Assembly (NCBI GenBank): GCA_021186555.1
Contig: JAJKFL010000237.1
Location: 42,268,483 to 42,332,482 of the forward strand
Direction of reading: 5' to 3'
Length of the DNA: 64,000 nt
Source of the DNA: Reticulitermes speratus
Taxonomy: Eukaryota; Arthropoda; Insecta; Blattodea; Rhinotermitidae
Below are positions 20,500 to 31,095 of this stretch, piece after piece; positions within the stretch are counted from its first letter, which is position 1; each line of letters opens with the position of its first letter. The position numbers and the translations under genes are program-made. The notes under the pieces are model-generated. The model was not told where the DNA came from. It did not search any database and was given only the letters and a program-made list of their open reading frames with translations.

Positions 20500-22960
20500 G
20501 GTAAAATTTCCAGGAAGGAACACCTGCCATACCTAGGGACATTTACTGCCCACAGGGAGGACTGGGAACTGTCCAAAAGGGTCACTGACCAGTCTAAAAT
20601 AAGATGGGCGATAAACACATTCAAACCATTTAAATCGGCAGGAACAGATCAAATTGTACCTGTACTCTTGCAACAGGGGGTCGATTACTTAAGACTCACC
20701 TACGCCGAATCTTTAGAGCCTGCCTGGCAAGGAGATACATACCCATAGCCTGGAGGCAAGTTAAAGTGACGTTTATACCTAAGCCAGGGAAGGCCAACTA
20801 TACCGAGGCTAAGGCATATCGTCCTATTAGTCTATCGTCTTTCATGCTGAAAACGATGGAAAAATTGGTGGACAGGCATGTTAAGGACTGAAGTCCACTG
20901 AAACTGCACTGCATCATGTAAGTGCACATATAGAAGAAGCAGTGGAAAACAGAGAGAAGCCTTCTTGGATATTGAGGGAGGGTTTGATAGCACCTTACAG
21001 TGCATCATAATAGAAGTTGCTAAAACGCATGGGCTTAAGGACACAATTTGCCAGTGGACAAGCTTCATGCAGGGTAATAGGAAAATCATAACCACATTTT
21101 CTGGAGAGACTCTGGAGGGGTCTGTGGCCAGGTGCTGTCCGCAGGGGGGCGTTTTGTCACCCCTGCTGTTGAGTCTGGTTGAGGACGAACTTGTAGTAGG
21201 ACTCAGTGAGAATGGTTATAACACACTGGAGTATGCTGATGACATTGCTATCCTAGTCAGCGGATAGTTTCCATATACTGTCTCAGAGCTGCTATAGGAA
21301 GCTTTGAGCATGGTACAACAGTGATGTGAAAGGCCTGTTGTCTATAAACCCACAAAAGATGGTGATAGTTCCAAACACAAGGAACAGATTTAAGGGGCTT
21401 AAAGAGCCAACCATCTCTGGACATAAATTGCAGCTGGCTACTGAAGTCAAATACCTCGGACTCACTTTGAACAAGGGATTGACATGGAAGACACAGCTGG
21501 AAAATGTGATAAACAAGGCCTATAGAGCTTTCCGAACCTGCAAAGGTACATTTGGTAAAACCTGGGGTTTGAAGCCCAAGGTCTTACACTGGATTTACAT
21601 CATGATAATCAGACCCATTCAGACCTACGGCTCAACGATATGGCGGATGAGGGTCAACTACAACGTCAGAAGGAGGGAGCTAAATAAGCTACAGAGACTA
21701 GCCTGCCTGGCTATAACAGGGGCGATGAAGACTACCCCAACAGCAGCAATGGAGGTCCTCCTGGGACTCCTGCCTCCACATGTGGTAATCGAGGCGAAGG
21801 CCCAGGCAGGGATCTACAGACCTAAGTGCAATCAACAGTGGAGACCTAGATCTACTGCCTGTGGTTACAATATAAAGTCTCGGGATATGGAGCAAGAATA
21901 AATCCTTTTAATGGGGACTGATAGAATGACACCGAGATATGTATTTCATAAGCCATTCAAGGTTCATCTTTCCAACAAGCATGAATGGCAGAATGGATTT
22001 AATCCAGATAATAAAGGAGGCTTGGTCTGGTATACAGACAGGTCTAAGACCAATGAGGGCACTGGTGCCAGGGTGTATAAATGTGGGTCGAAGAGGGGGC
22101 ATAGCTTCAGTCTCAGGCTTCACACTATGGTATTCCAGGCAGAAATATATGCCATTAGGGCATGTATAATGGAGAATACAGAAAAAGGCTACAAAGGTAG
22201 AACGTCTATATTCTCTCAGACAGTCAAGCAGCCATTAAGGCACTTAATAACTTCCAGATGAATTCTAAACTAGTCTAGTATTGCCATCAATCCGTAATGA
22301 GACTGGCAGAACATAACAGGGTCCAACTGATATGGGTGCCGGGACATATGGGAATTGATGGGAATTAAATGACTGATCAACTAGCTAGACAGGGCTCCTC
22401 ACGTCCATTTATAGGACCTGAGCCTGCCCTGGGCATATATACTAAGATTGCCAGGGAGGTGATCAGGGGATGGACGAATAGGAAACATACAGAATATTGG
22501 CAGTCAATTTATGGACAAAGACAGGCTAGAGACTTTCTCAAAAGACCCTCTGCTAGAAGAGCTGGAGAAACTGCTTAGTTGGAGCAGAAACCAGCTAAGG
22601 ATACTGACAGGGCTGTTCACAGGACACTGTCATCTAAACCAGCTAAGGATACTGACAGGGCTGTTCACAGGACACTGTCATCTAAACCAGCTAAGGATAC
22701 TGACAGGGCTGTTCACAGGACACTGTCATATGAAAGGTCACCTATTTACTCTGCGGTTAGTAAACAGTCCAGTGTGATAAATGCAAACAGGCATCTGAAA
22801 CGTCCTCACGTGTTCTCTGTGACTGTGAGGCCTTGGCTGCATTAAGATTCAGGTACCTGGGACTATTTTATGAAACCAGGGGACTTTAAGGATATCTCTA
22901 TAAGCAGTTTACTGCACTTTGTTCAAAGTGCGGGGCTGCACACACGATCAAGCTTGGTCG
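20500..22960 (+). pseudogene. Decayed non-LTR retrotransposon ORF2 (RT + RNase H)
   Basis: Across several broken plus-strand frames the full order of a LINE ORF2 is visible. The thumb/palm entry is WAINTFKPFKSAGTDQI (20608-20670). A PGKANYTEAKAYRPIS-type block follows at about 20790 and FLDIEGGFDSTLQ-type sequence at about 20960. The RT catalytic YADD box is in LEYADDIAI (21229-21255). The YLGLTLNKGLTWKTQLENV block is at about 21450. The RNase H domain is represented by GGLVWYTDRSKTNEGTGA (22016) and VWVPGHMGIDGN-like residues (22330). A tail reads MKPGDFKDISISSLLHFVQS (22870). Stops and frameshifts interrupt it repeatedly, so it is dead. RT followed by RNase H suggests the Jockey/I/R1 side of the LINE tree. 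It is antisense to MCU. A 48-bp piece is triplicated at 22592-22735. Confidence 0.9.
22592..22735. repeat. 48-bp tandem triplication inside the LINE ORF
   Basis: Three copies of a unit starting ACCAGCTAAGGATACTGACA. The LINE protein reads NQLRILTGLFTGHCH once in intact relatives; here 16 codons are repeated in frame three times. It looks like an early stage of array growth. Confidence 0.9.
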
Positions 22961-22993
22961 ATGTGCATGGGACACTGTGGTGCCTGCCCTACT

Positions 22994-23030
22994 TGCATTC
23001 TATTCTATTCTATTCTATTCTATTCTATTC
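22994..23030. repeat. (TATTC)n microsatellite
   Basis: About seven pentanucleotide units just past the end of the LINE coding region. It may be the element's simple-repeat 3' tail. Confidence 0.85.
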
Positions 23031-24082
23031 TACTGCCTCCAACTTCTGCCAAACCACACAGTGTCAGGTCCCAGATGACAGTACTCTTCATCTCATTCTG
23101 CTAATGACAACAGATAGGCAGATTTCTGAAGAATCACAACCAGTATCTTGATGGCATATCTGCTTTATGACAAAATGCTACTACGTGTAACTTGTGTACT
23201 TTATCAACCAACACCATGGTGTCAACTGGGGCTGCAATGTGTACTGAAGGCAGGTGGCGTCAAGCACATGAAACTACCAAACACTGTCAGTACTGACACA
23301 GTGATATTCGGAGGCATGTTATTACAGGATTACACAAATGTGCCTTTTCTTTATTCCAAGGTCAATTTTGCCAAAAAGGTGGGGTAAAAATGGACCAAAA
23401 TAATATGTCCATCAACATTCAGAGCAATTTCATAACACCAAATTTCATCAAAATCAGTTGAGTAGTTCCAGGAACATAACAAGCTGATGGACAGATAAAC
23501 ATAAGCTCCGCATCTAACAACATACAGTAGAACCCGGATAAGAAGTCTTCCCCTGTAAGAAGTCCGATTTTTAAAGTCCCGAAATAAAATCCATAAAGCT
23601 TACGTTAATTTTTTCAGGATATGAAGCTTCCCGCTTATTAAGTCTTCCTGCCTAACAAGTCGAATCTCATGATACCAAGAGTATGATCTTTTATGAAATT
23701 TTACCCGTTTAATAAGTTTCGATACATAAGACTATCGATATATGCTATGATGCGATCGATCTCTAACGAGGTGCCCCGAACAGCAACACGGCAACACGCT
23801 GCTTGAAGTCTTGAACAGTAACACGCTGGTTACGTCAACTGAACCAACTGATGATGCTACTGCTGGCTACTGTATTACTATCTGCATACATCTGTCTACT
23901 ACTGAATCCTACACCCCAGAAAATTGTTGCAATTACGGTAAGTTATGTGCATTACGTTGTCTGTTTAGATGCTGTTGGTGCTGTTTACGTTGTTTAATAA
24001 CTGCAGTCATTAGCGTGTACGAGTCTTCTTTTGTATTTTAATTGGTTACTTTTTCATTATATTTATCGTTATTGCAGTAATC

Positions 24083-24487
24083 ATGACCCAGAAAGCAATA
24101 AAACGCAAAGTCTTATCACTGAAAGAGAAGTTGAGGTGATTAGAGAAGTTGAGGTGATTAGAGAAGTTGAGGTGATTAGAGAAGTTGAGGTGATTAGAGA
24201 AGTTGAGGTGATTAGAGAAGTTGAGGTGATTAGAGAAGTTGAGGTGATTACAGAAGTTGAGGTGATTAGAGAAGTTGAGGTGATTAGAGAAGTTGAGGTG
24301 ATTAGAGAAGTTGAGGTGATTAGAGAAGTTGAGGTGATTAGAGAAGTTGAGGTGATTAGAGAAGTTGAGGTGATTAGAGAAGTTGAGGTGATTAGAGAAG
24401 TGCAATCAAATCCTACCTTGACCTAGTGGAAGTGGCAAAGCGGCTGAACATGCCCGTAGCTACAGTTAAAGGAATTATGGGGGAAAA
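24083..24487 (+). pseudogene. pogo transposase N-terminal fragment split by an 18-bp array
   Basis: The CENP-B-type DNA-binding domain would normally run KRKxLSLKEKLxVIxEVE ... VAKxLNxPxSTVxxI. Here the codons around the EVEVIR turn are repeated 15 times, the flanking halves lie in different frames, and a stop follows within a few codons in each. It cannot make a transposase. Confidence 0.8.
24127..24396. repeat. 18-bp tandem repeat, 15 copies
   Basis: Unit GAAGTTGAGGTGATTAGA, 270 bp in total and almost uniform (one G-to-C variant near 24251). It encodes EVEVIR on the plus strand and HLNFSN on the minus strand, so both strands stay open. It lies within the pogo transposase start. Confidence 0.97.
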
Positions 24488-24573
24488 GGCTTTTAATAAG
24501 CTTCCCTCTTAATAAGTCGTCCCGCTTAAGAAGTCCCTAATCCTCTGGTCCCTTGAAAGACTGCTTATCCGGG

Positions 24574-25266
24574 TTCTACTGTACATACAGATCGATCTAC
24601 TGTATATACAGATCGTTCTACTGTACATACAGATCGTTCTACTGTACATACAGATCGTTCTACTGTACATACAGATCGTTCTACTGTACATACAGATCGA
24701 TCTACTGTACATACAGATCGATCTACTGTATATACAGATCGTTCTACTGTACATACAGATCGTTCTACTGTACATACAGATCGTTCTACTGTACATACAG
24801 ATCGTTCTACTGTACATACAGATCGTTCTACTGTACATACAGATCGTTCTACTGTACATACAGATCGTTCTACTGTACATACAGATCGATCTACTGTATA
24901 TACAGATCGTTCTACTGTACATACAGATCGTTCTACTGTACATACAGATCGTTCTACTGTACATACAGATCGTTCTACTGTACATACAGATCGATCTACT
25001 GTATATACAGATCGTTCTACTGTACATACAGATCGATCTACTGTATATACAGATCGTTCTACTGTACATACAGATCGTTCTACTGTACATACAGATCGTT
25101 CTACTGTACATACAGATCGTTCTACTGTACATACAGATCGATCTACTGTACATACAGATCGATCTACTGTACATACAGATCGTTCTACTGTACATACAGA
25201 TCGATCTACTGTATATACAGATCGATCTACTGTACATACAGATCGTTCTACTGTACATACAGATCG
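24574..25266. repeat. 21-bp tandem repeat, 33 copies, seeded at the pogo right end
   Basis: Unit TTCTACTGTACATACAGATCG. The first eight bases are the end of the pogo terminal repeat, the next two are the TA target site, and the rest is flanking DNA. Variation is confined to two positions (TTC/ATC and GTACAT/GTATAT). The unit is nearly self-complementary (CTGTAYATACAG, GATCGATC), so both strands have open frames of about 248 codons; these are not genes. Confidence 0.97.
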
Positions 25267-25582
25267 TTAATACCTGTCAGTCCTCAGCTCATGTGAAGTT
25301 CCTGTATCATCTTAATCTGTGCTTATAGCAACAAACGGTGTGTATTTGATCTGTCACACTGCACACGGACATTCAGAGTGTAAAGTTACAATCAAACAGC
25401 TGAAAATGCTGCCTTAGATAATAATAATCGGTTCTTGTTCACTAACGTGCTGAGTAAACAGACAATTGGTCAATAACAGAAAAAGCACAATATACTCGTA
25501 CAAACACATCAGACAAAAGATTTGCTTAATTCATTCGGAGGCTTTATGATATAAAACTGAAAACAATATCAAATGTGACCGA

Positions 25583-25990
25583 GTGTGATAGTTTGCCTTC
25601 TAAAGACATCACATTACATCAGTGTGATAGTTTGCCTTCTAAAGACATCACATTACATCAGTGTGATAGTTTGCCTTCTAAAGACATCACATTACATCAG
25701 TGTGATAGTTTGCCTTCTAAAGACATCACATTACATCAGTGTGATAGTTTGCCTCTAAAGACATCACTTACATCAGTGTGATAGTTGCCTTCTAAAGACA
25801 TCACATTACATCAGTGATAGTTTGCTCTTAAAGACATCACATTACATACAGTGTAGTTTGCCTTACATACAAGATGTTTTGCATAAACATCACATTACAT
25901 CAGTGATTATAGTTTGCCTTCTAAGACATACAATCGTATCTACATGGTATTTCCTCTAAAGACATCACATTACATCAGTCGTGTCATACT
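25583..25990. repeat. 39-bp tandem repeat, about 10 copies
   Basis: Unit starts GTGTGATAGTTTGCCTTCTA and ends CATCACATTACATCA. The first four copies are perfect. From about 25745 on, copies lose single bases repeatedly. Confidence 0.9.
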
Positions 25991-26285
25991 GTCACATGAC
26001 AGTTCGTTAATAGACACTGTACATACATCAGTGAAGTATGTTGCATTACTGTAAGCTTTACCATACAAACAGTGTTATGATAGTATGAACGACATTCATT
26101 AAGACATCAAACAGTGAAAACTCTGAATAACGTGTCTCAATACTGCACAATGTAGCATGAGTTAACAGACATTGTAATACAGACACAAGCACTAAGACAA
26201 AATAGACCGGAACAAGATGTTAATATGGTGTTATGAATAAAACGTCAACAATATACAAGGACCTGATATGTGTATGTAAAGTGAA
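25991..26285. other. Low-quality transition between two arrays
   Basis: Scrambled remnants of the 39-bp unit followed by sequence that matches nothing else in the window. It is probably poor consensus rather than real unique DNA. Confidence 0.5.
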
Positions 26286-28640
26286 ATACAGGACCGTGCC
26301 TAACTAAAGACGGACAGATAATCATGTATGTTAATAGTGTTAATTACAGGTGATGTGCCTAACAAAGACCGACATGATAATGCATGTATGTTAATAGGTT
26401 GTAATTACAGGAGTGCTACAATAGACCGACAGAAATCACATGTATGTTAATAGTGTTGTAATTACGGGCCTTGCCTAAAAAGACCGACATGATAATCATG
26501 ATGTTAAATTGGTGTTGAAATACATGACCTGATGCCTAACAATAGACGTACATATAATCATGTATGTTAATAGGGTTGTAATTACAGGACCGTGCCTACA
26601 ATAGACCGTACATGATAATGCATGTGATATAGTTTTGTAATTACAGGACCGTGCCAACAATAGACCGGACATGATAATGCATGTATGTTAATAGGTGTTG
26701 TAATTACAGGACCAGTGCCTAACAATAGACCGACATGATAAATGCATGTAATTAATAGGTGTTGTAATTACAGGACCATGCCTAACAATAGACCGACATG
26801 ATAATGCATGTATGTTAATAGGTGTTGTAATTACAGGACCATGCCTAACAATAGACCGGACATGATAATGCATGTATGTTAATAGGTGTTGTAATTACAG
26901 GACCTGCCTAACAATAGACCGGACATGATAATGCATGTATGTTAATAGGTGTTGTAATTACAGGACCATGCCTAACAATAGACCGGACATGATAATGCAT
27001 GTATGTTAATAGGTGTTGTAATTACAGGACCTGCCTAACAATAGACCGGACATGATAATGCATGTATGTTAATAGGTGTTGTAATTACAGGACCATGCCT
27101 AACAATAGACCGGACATGATAATCATGTATGTTAATAGGTGTTGTAATTACAGGACCTGCCTAACAATAGACCGGACATGATAATCCATGTATGTTAATA
27201 GGTGTTGTAATTACAGGACCATGCCTAACAATAGACCGGACATGATAATGCATGTATGTTAATAGGTGTTGTAATTACAGGACCATGCCTAACAATAGAC
27301 CGGACATGATAATGCATGTATGTTAATAGGTGTTGTAATTACAGGACCGTGCCTAACAATAGACCGGACATGATAATGCATGTATGTTAATAGGTGTTGT
27401 AATTACAGGACCGTGCCTAACAATAGACCGGACATGATAATGCCATGTATGTTAATAGGTGTTGTAATTACAGGACCATGCCTAACAATAGACCGGACAT
27501 GATAATGCATGTATGTTAATAGGTGTTGTAATTACAGGACCATGCCTAACAATAGACCGGACATGATAATGCCATGTATGTTAATAGGTGTTGTAATTAC
27601 AGGACCATGCCTAACAATAGACCGGACATGATAATGCATGTATGTTAATAGGTGTTGTAATTACAGGACCATGCCTAACAATAGACCGGACATGATAATG
27701 CATGTATGTTAATAGGTGTTGTAATTACAGGACCATCCTAACAATAGACCGGACATGATAATCCATGTATGTTAATAGGTGTTGTAATTGTAATTACAGG
27801 ACCATCCTAACAATAGACCGGACATGATAATCATGTATGTTAATAGGTGTTGCAATTACAGGACCATGCCTAACAATAGACCGGACATGATAATGCATGT
27901 ATGTTAATAGGTGTTGTAATTACAGGACCATGCCTAACAATAGACCGGACATGATAATGCATGTATGTTAATAGGTGTTGTAATTACAGGACCATGCCTA
28001 ACAATAGACCGGACATGATAATGCATGTATGTTAATAGGTGTTGTAATTACAGGACCATGCCTAACAATAGACCGGACATGATAATGCATGTATGTTAAT
28101 AGGTGTTGTAATTACAGGACCATCCTAACAATAGACCGGACATGATAATCCATGTATGTTAATAGGTGTTGTAATTACAGGACCATCCTAACAATAGACC
28201 GGACATGATAATCATGTATGTTAATAGGTGTTGTAATTACAGGACCATTCCTAACAATAGACCGGACATGATAAATCCATGTATGTTAATAGGTGTTGTA
28301 ATTACAGGACCATCCTAACAATAGACCGGACATGATAATCCATGTATGTTAATAGGTGTTGTAATTACAGGACCATGCCTAACAATAGACCGGACATGAT
28401 AATCCATGTATGTTAATAGGTGTTGAATTACAGGACCATGCCTAACAATAGACCGGACATGATAATATGCATGTATGATAATAGGTTGTTGTAATTACAG
28501 GACCATGCCTAACAATAGACCGGACATGATAATGCATGTATGTTAATAGGTGTTGTAATTACAGGACCATCCTAACAATAGACCGGACATGATAATGCAA
28601 TAGTGGTATACGACGCTGAGACATGATAATGCATGATGTT
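26286..28640. repeat. 64-bp tandem repeat, about 37 copies
   Basis: Unit starts AATAGACCGGACATGATAAT and includes GGTGTTGTAATTACAGGACC. Copies from about 26780 to 28560 are regular, while those before 26700 carry many indels. A minority type lacks a G (CATCCTAAC, ATCCATG) and clusters in runs, indicating local spread of variants. The final unit runs directly into a LINE ORF fragment that contains the same sequence once. Confidence 0.95.
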
Positions 28641-28935
28641 ATAGGTGTTGTAATTACAGGAGACAGAAATGTGGTCAAGAAAGAAGACCAGAAGATTTTA
28701 AAATATCAAAATCTTACAACAGAAACACGGCGCATGTGGAATGTAAAAACACAAGTGATGCCAGTAACAATAGGGGCAACTGGAACCGTGTCAAAATCAC
28801 TCACAAAATACCTGAGCAACATACCGGTAAGCACGACATCAAGGAACTACAGCAAACAACCACACTGGCACTGCACACGTACTGCGGGAAGTACTGGTGT
28901 AAAGTACAGAACATTGAGCGTGGGAAATAGCATTA
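28605..28935 (+). pseudogene. Non-LTR retrotransposon ORF fragment (DRNVVKKE tail)
   Basis: One frame gives VVITGDRNVVKKEDQKILKY, QNLTTETRRMWNVKTQVM and PVTIGATGTVSKSLTKYLSN. After a one-base shift at about 28815 the adjacent frame continues GKHDIKELQQT. This is the C-terminal region of a common insect LINE protein (IPGDRNVVKKEAEKILKYK ... WNVKTKVIPVIIGATG ... GKHDVKELQKTA). It is truncated upstream, where the 64-bp array begins. Confidence 0.8.
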
Positions 28936-29120
28936 CATGTAACATAAAGTGTAACTGCAGAATAGCTGCAACACTACATACCGTACAAACATGTTTTGTT
29001 TCAGGTATATAATCGTAAATATCCTGTAAAACGGCAACTAACAACAACAATTATCATTCGTATTACAACTGTTCAGTCCGCCATCTTACACATGTTTCTT
29101 GGAGCTACCCAATGATTACA

Positions 29121-30000
29121 ACAAGCTCACCACAATGACAGTCTCCTCCAACTGTGAACAACAAGCTCACCACAATGACAGTCCCCTCCAACTGTGAACA
29201 ACAAGCTCACCACAATGACAGTCCCCTCCAACTGTGAACAACAAGCTCACCACAATGACAGTCCCCTCCAACTGTGAACAACAAGCTCACCACAATGACA
29301 GTCCCCTCCAACTGTGAACAACAAGCTCACCACAATGACAGTCCCCTCCAACTGTGAACAACAAGCTCACCACAATGACAGTCCCCTCCAACTGTGAACA
29401 ACAAGCTCACCACAATGACAGTCCCCTCCAACTGTGAACAACAAGCTCACCACAATGACAGTCCCCTCCAACTGTGAACAACAAGCTCACCACAATGACA
29501 GTCCCCTCCAACTGTCAACAACAAGCTCACCACAATGAAAGTCCCCTGCAACTGTGAACAACAAGCTCGCCACAATGACAGTCCCCTCCAACTGTGAACA
29601 ACAAGCTCACCACAATGACAGTCTCCTCCAACTGTGAACAACAAGCTCACCACAATGACAGTCCCCTCCAACTGTGAACAACAAGCTCGCCACAATGACA
29701 GTCCCCTCCAACTGTGAACAACAAGTTCACCAGAATGACAGTTCCCTCCAACTGTGAACAACAAGCTCACCACAATGACAGTCCCCTCCAACTGTGAACA
29801 ACAAGCTCACCACAATGACAGTCCCCTCCAACTGTGAACAACAAGCTCACCACAATGACAGTCCCCTCCAACTGTGAACAACAAGCTCACCACAATGATA
29901 GTCCCCTCCAACTGTGAACAACAAGCTCACCACAATGACAGTCCCCTCCAACTGTGAACAACAAGCTCACCACAATGACAGTCCCCTCCAACTGTGAACA
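29121..30000. repeat. 40-bp tandem repeat, exactly 22 copies
   Basis: Unit ACAAGCTCACCACAATGACA then GTCCCCTCCAACTGTGAACA. Copies differ by only a few substitutions and there are no indels, in contrast to the error-rich arrays nearby. It ends 37 bp from the MCU splice donor at 30037. On the MCU-sense strand each unit contains TTGTTCACAG and GTGGTGAGC, which resemble splice sites. Confidence 0.97.
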
Positions 30001-30037
30001 ACGAAGCAATATGCGCTCACACACATCTTATACTCAC

Positions 30038-30184
30038 CTGTTCCAGAGGTTCCAGTTCCACTTTGAGCTCCTCCAGTTGCCCACACAGTTCACGTTCCTT
30101 GTTCAACTGGTGTTCCTCTACATTCAGTGCCTCATACAACTGATTCACCAAATTCCGAACATCTGACAGTTGCCGGACTTCTTC
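30038..30184 (-). CDS. MCU: MCU exon, first coiled coil
   Basis: Forty-nine codons in phase 0 at both ends (acceptor TTTTGTTCAG, donor CAG then GTGAGTA). The peptide begins EEVRQLSDVRNLVNQLYEAL, continues EEHQLNKERELCGQLEEL and ends KVELEPLEQ. This is the coiled-coil region between the N-terminal matrix domain and TM1. The EHQLNKEREL stretch is nearly invariant between insects and vertebrates. Confidence 0.97.
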
Positions 30185-30324
30185 CTGAACAAAACATCAG
30201 TTAGCCAATTCCCGTCTTCCTACTCACAGTGCCATAACTCCGTGCATAATAATGAAACACACATTTTCTGAGGAATGCAAGCTTTCCATTCTTTTGTTAC
30301 ATTTTAAAGCACCAAATGCCTCAC

Positions 30325-30443
30325 CTTTGTTAGCCTTTCTTGTCGAGGGGTGTGTACTACATAGACATTGTCGTTGACGGTCAGTTTGAAATCATCTTCC
30401 ATCAGGGCTTCTATTGTATTAGAAGATGCAATTCTAACTCCAT
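30325..30443 (-). CDS. MCU: MCU exon, second half of the N-terminal domain
   Basis: The exon is 119 bp. It completes an Asp codon shared with the preceding exon (G|AT), then encodes 39 residues: GVRIASSNTIEALMEDDFKL, TVNDNVYVVHTPRQERLTK. The DGVRIA and DDFKL motifs align with the MCU N-terminal domain, a ubiquitin-like fold in the matrix. Acceptor TTGCTTACAG; donor AAG then GTGAGG. Confidence 0.96.
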
Positions 30444-30464
30444 CTGTAAGCAATTTAAATTATG

Positions 30465-30640
30465 CGACATTTGAGGTTCACACAGCGTTGTCGCTACAAA
30501 TTCAAGTCTTCTCGGACGTGACGCCGTGTCACTGGGCAAACAGGTCCTGATGTTTCAAACGCAAGACGAGCCTTCAAAAGCCAGGAACTACTGACCCAAT
30601 GACACAGCGTCGCACCTTCTGCATATGCTGGACAGTTAGT
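30465..30640. repeat. Fold-back repeat, family F1 (copy 4), filling an MCU intron
   Basis: It contains TTTGAGGTTCACACAGCG, TCTTCTCGGACGTGACGCC, CCTGATGTTTCAAACGC and the closing inverse ACACAGCGTCGCACCTTCTG. It occupies most of the 303-bp intron (30444-30746), starting about 20 bp from the acceptor of the exon at 30325-30443. Confidence 0.75.
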
Positions 30641-30746
30641 TTCAATACTGTCCGACAGGCTGCGACTGTTCCCTCCTCAATTCGAAACTTGAAAACCGAA
30701 AGCAAATGCCAGAGACAAATTCCCGTCTCACAGCTGTCTGACCTAC

Positions 30747-30917
30747 CTAAGCTACTGACGGCAACTCTGTCGATTCCGCGGTCTTCGTGGCACAGCATGG
30801 CTAAGAAGTCACCCACAGTGTTGCTGATCGGTCGGAGAGTGAACCGGCAGCGCTCCCGACGAGACGGAAGTGGCACAGTCACTTGAGGCAGGCCTCTGAA
30901 GTACTCCACAGTCACTT
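30747..30917 (-). CDS. MCU: MCU exon, first half of the N-terminal domain
   Basis: 171 bp: two bases of a split codon (completing Glu if the upstream exon ends in G), 56 codons, and one base of the next Asp codon. The peptide reads [64 protein letters not shown] and EDRGIDRVA are hallmark MCU motifs. Acceptor TTCTGGTTGTTACAG; donor TTAG then GTAGGT. The open frame continuing past the donor is not coding. The mitochondrial targeting region upstream was not found with confidence. Confidence 0.97.
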
Positions 30918-31017
30918 CTGTAACAACCAGAACATGTCTTCACTTGCTCGCTGAATCGTAACGCCTTTAATTAGCAACTGTGAAGGCCACGAAGCTATGA
31001 GGCTAAATATAAGACTC

Positions 31018-31095
31018 AAGGCTTCTGGGAAATGGTAAACAGTAACCGACGTTTCGGAAGAACTTGCTACCTCTATCTCCAAGATCCAAATAGTC
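31018..31095. repeat. Fold-back repeat, F2-type end
   Basis: GGCTTCTGGGAAATGG, then AACCGACGTTTCGGAAGAAC and TACCTCTATCTCCAAG, in the same order as at 41617-41700. Confidence 0.6.

Larger units (their letters stand above)
23525..24581 (+). mobile_element. pogo/Tigger-like DNA transposon, defective
   Basis: It has perfect 18-bp terminal inverted repeats, CAGTAGAACCCGGATAAG at the left and its inverse at the right, extending to about 25 bp with one mismatch. TA dinucleotides flank both ends (23523-23524 and 24582-24583), as expected for Tc1/mariner-pogo insertion. Inside, an ATG at 24083 begins MTQKAIKRKVLSLKEKL, the start of a CENP-B/psq-type helix-turn-helix. After a tandem expansion, a shifted frame at about 24412 encodes YLDLVEVAKRLNMPVATVKG, the recognition half of the same domain. 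No DDE catalytic region is present, so it is an internally deleted copy. Confidence 0.88.
20017..30037 (-). other. MCU: 10-kb MCU intron built of transposons and tandem arrays
   Basis: This intron separates the first coiled-coil exon from the pore exon. Well over half of it is repeat: an F1 fold-back, a decayed non-LTR retrotransposon with a (TATTC)n tail, a pogo-like element, and arrays of 18, 21, 39, 64 and 40 bp. The last array ends only 37 bp from the splice donor at 30037. Both splice junctions are consensus, so the intron is presumably still removed. Confidence 0.9.

Noticed and set aside
24509..25296. Long open frames of about 250 codons on both strands
   Set aside because: They are pure translations of a 21-bp repeat divisible by three with a self-complementary unit; no start context, no non-repeat coding sequence.
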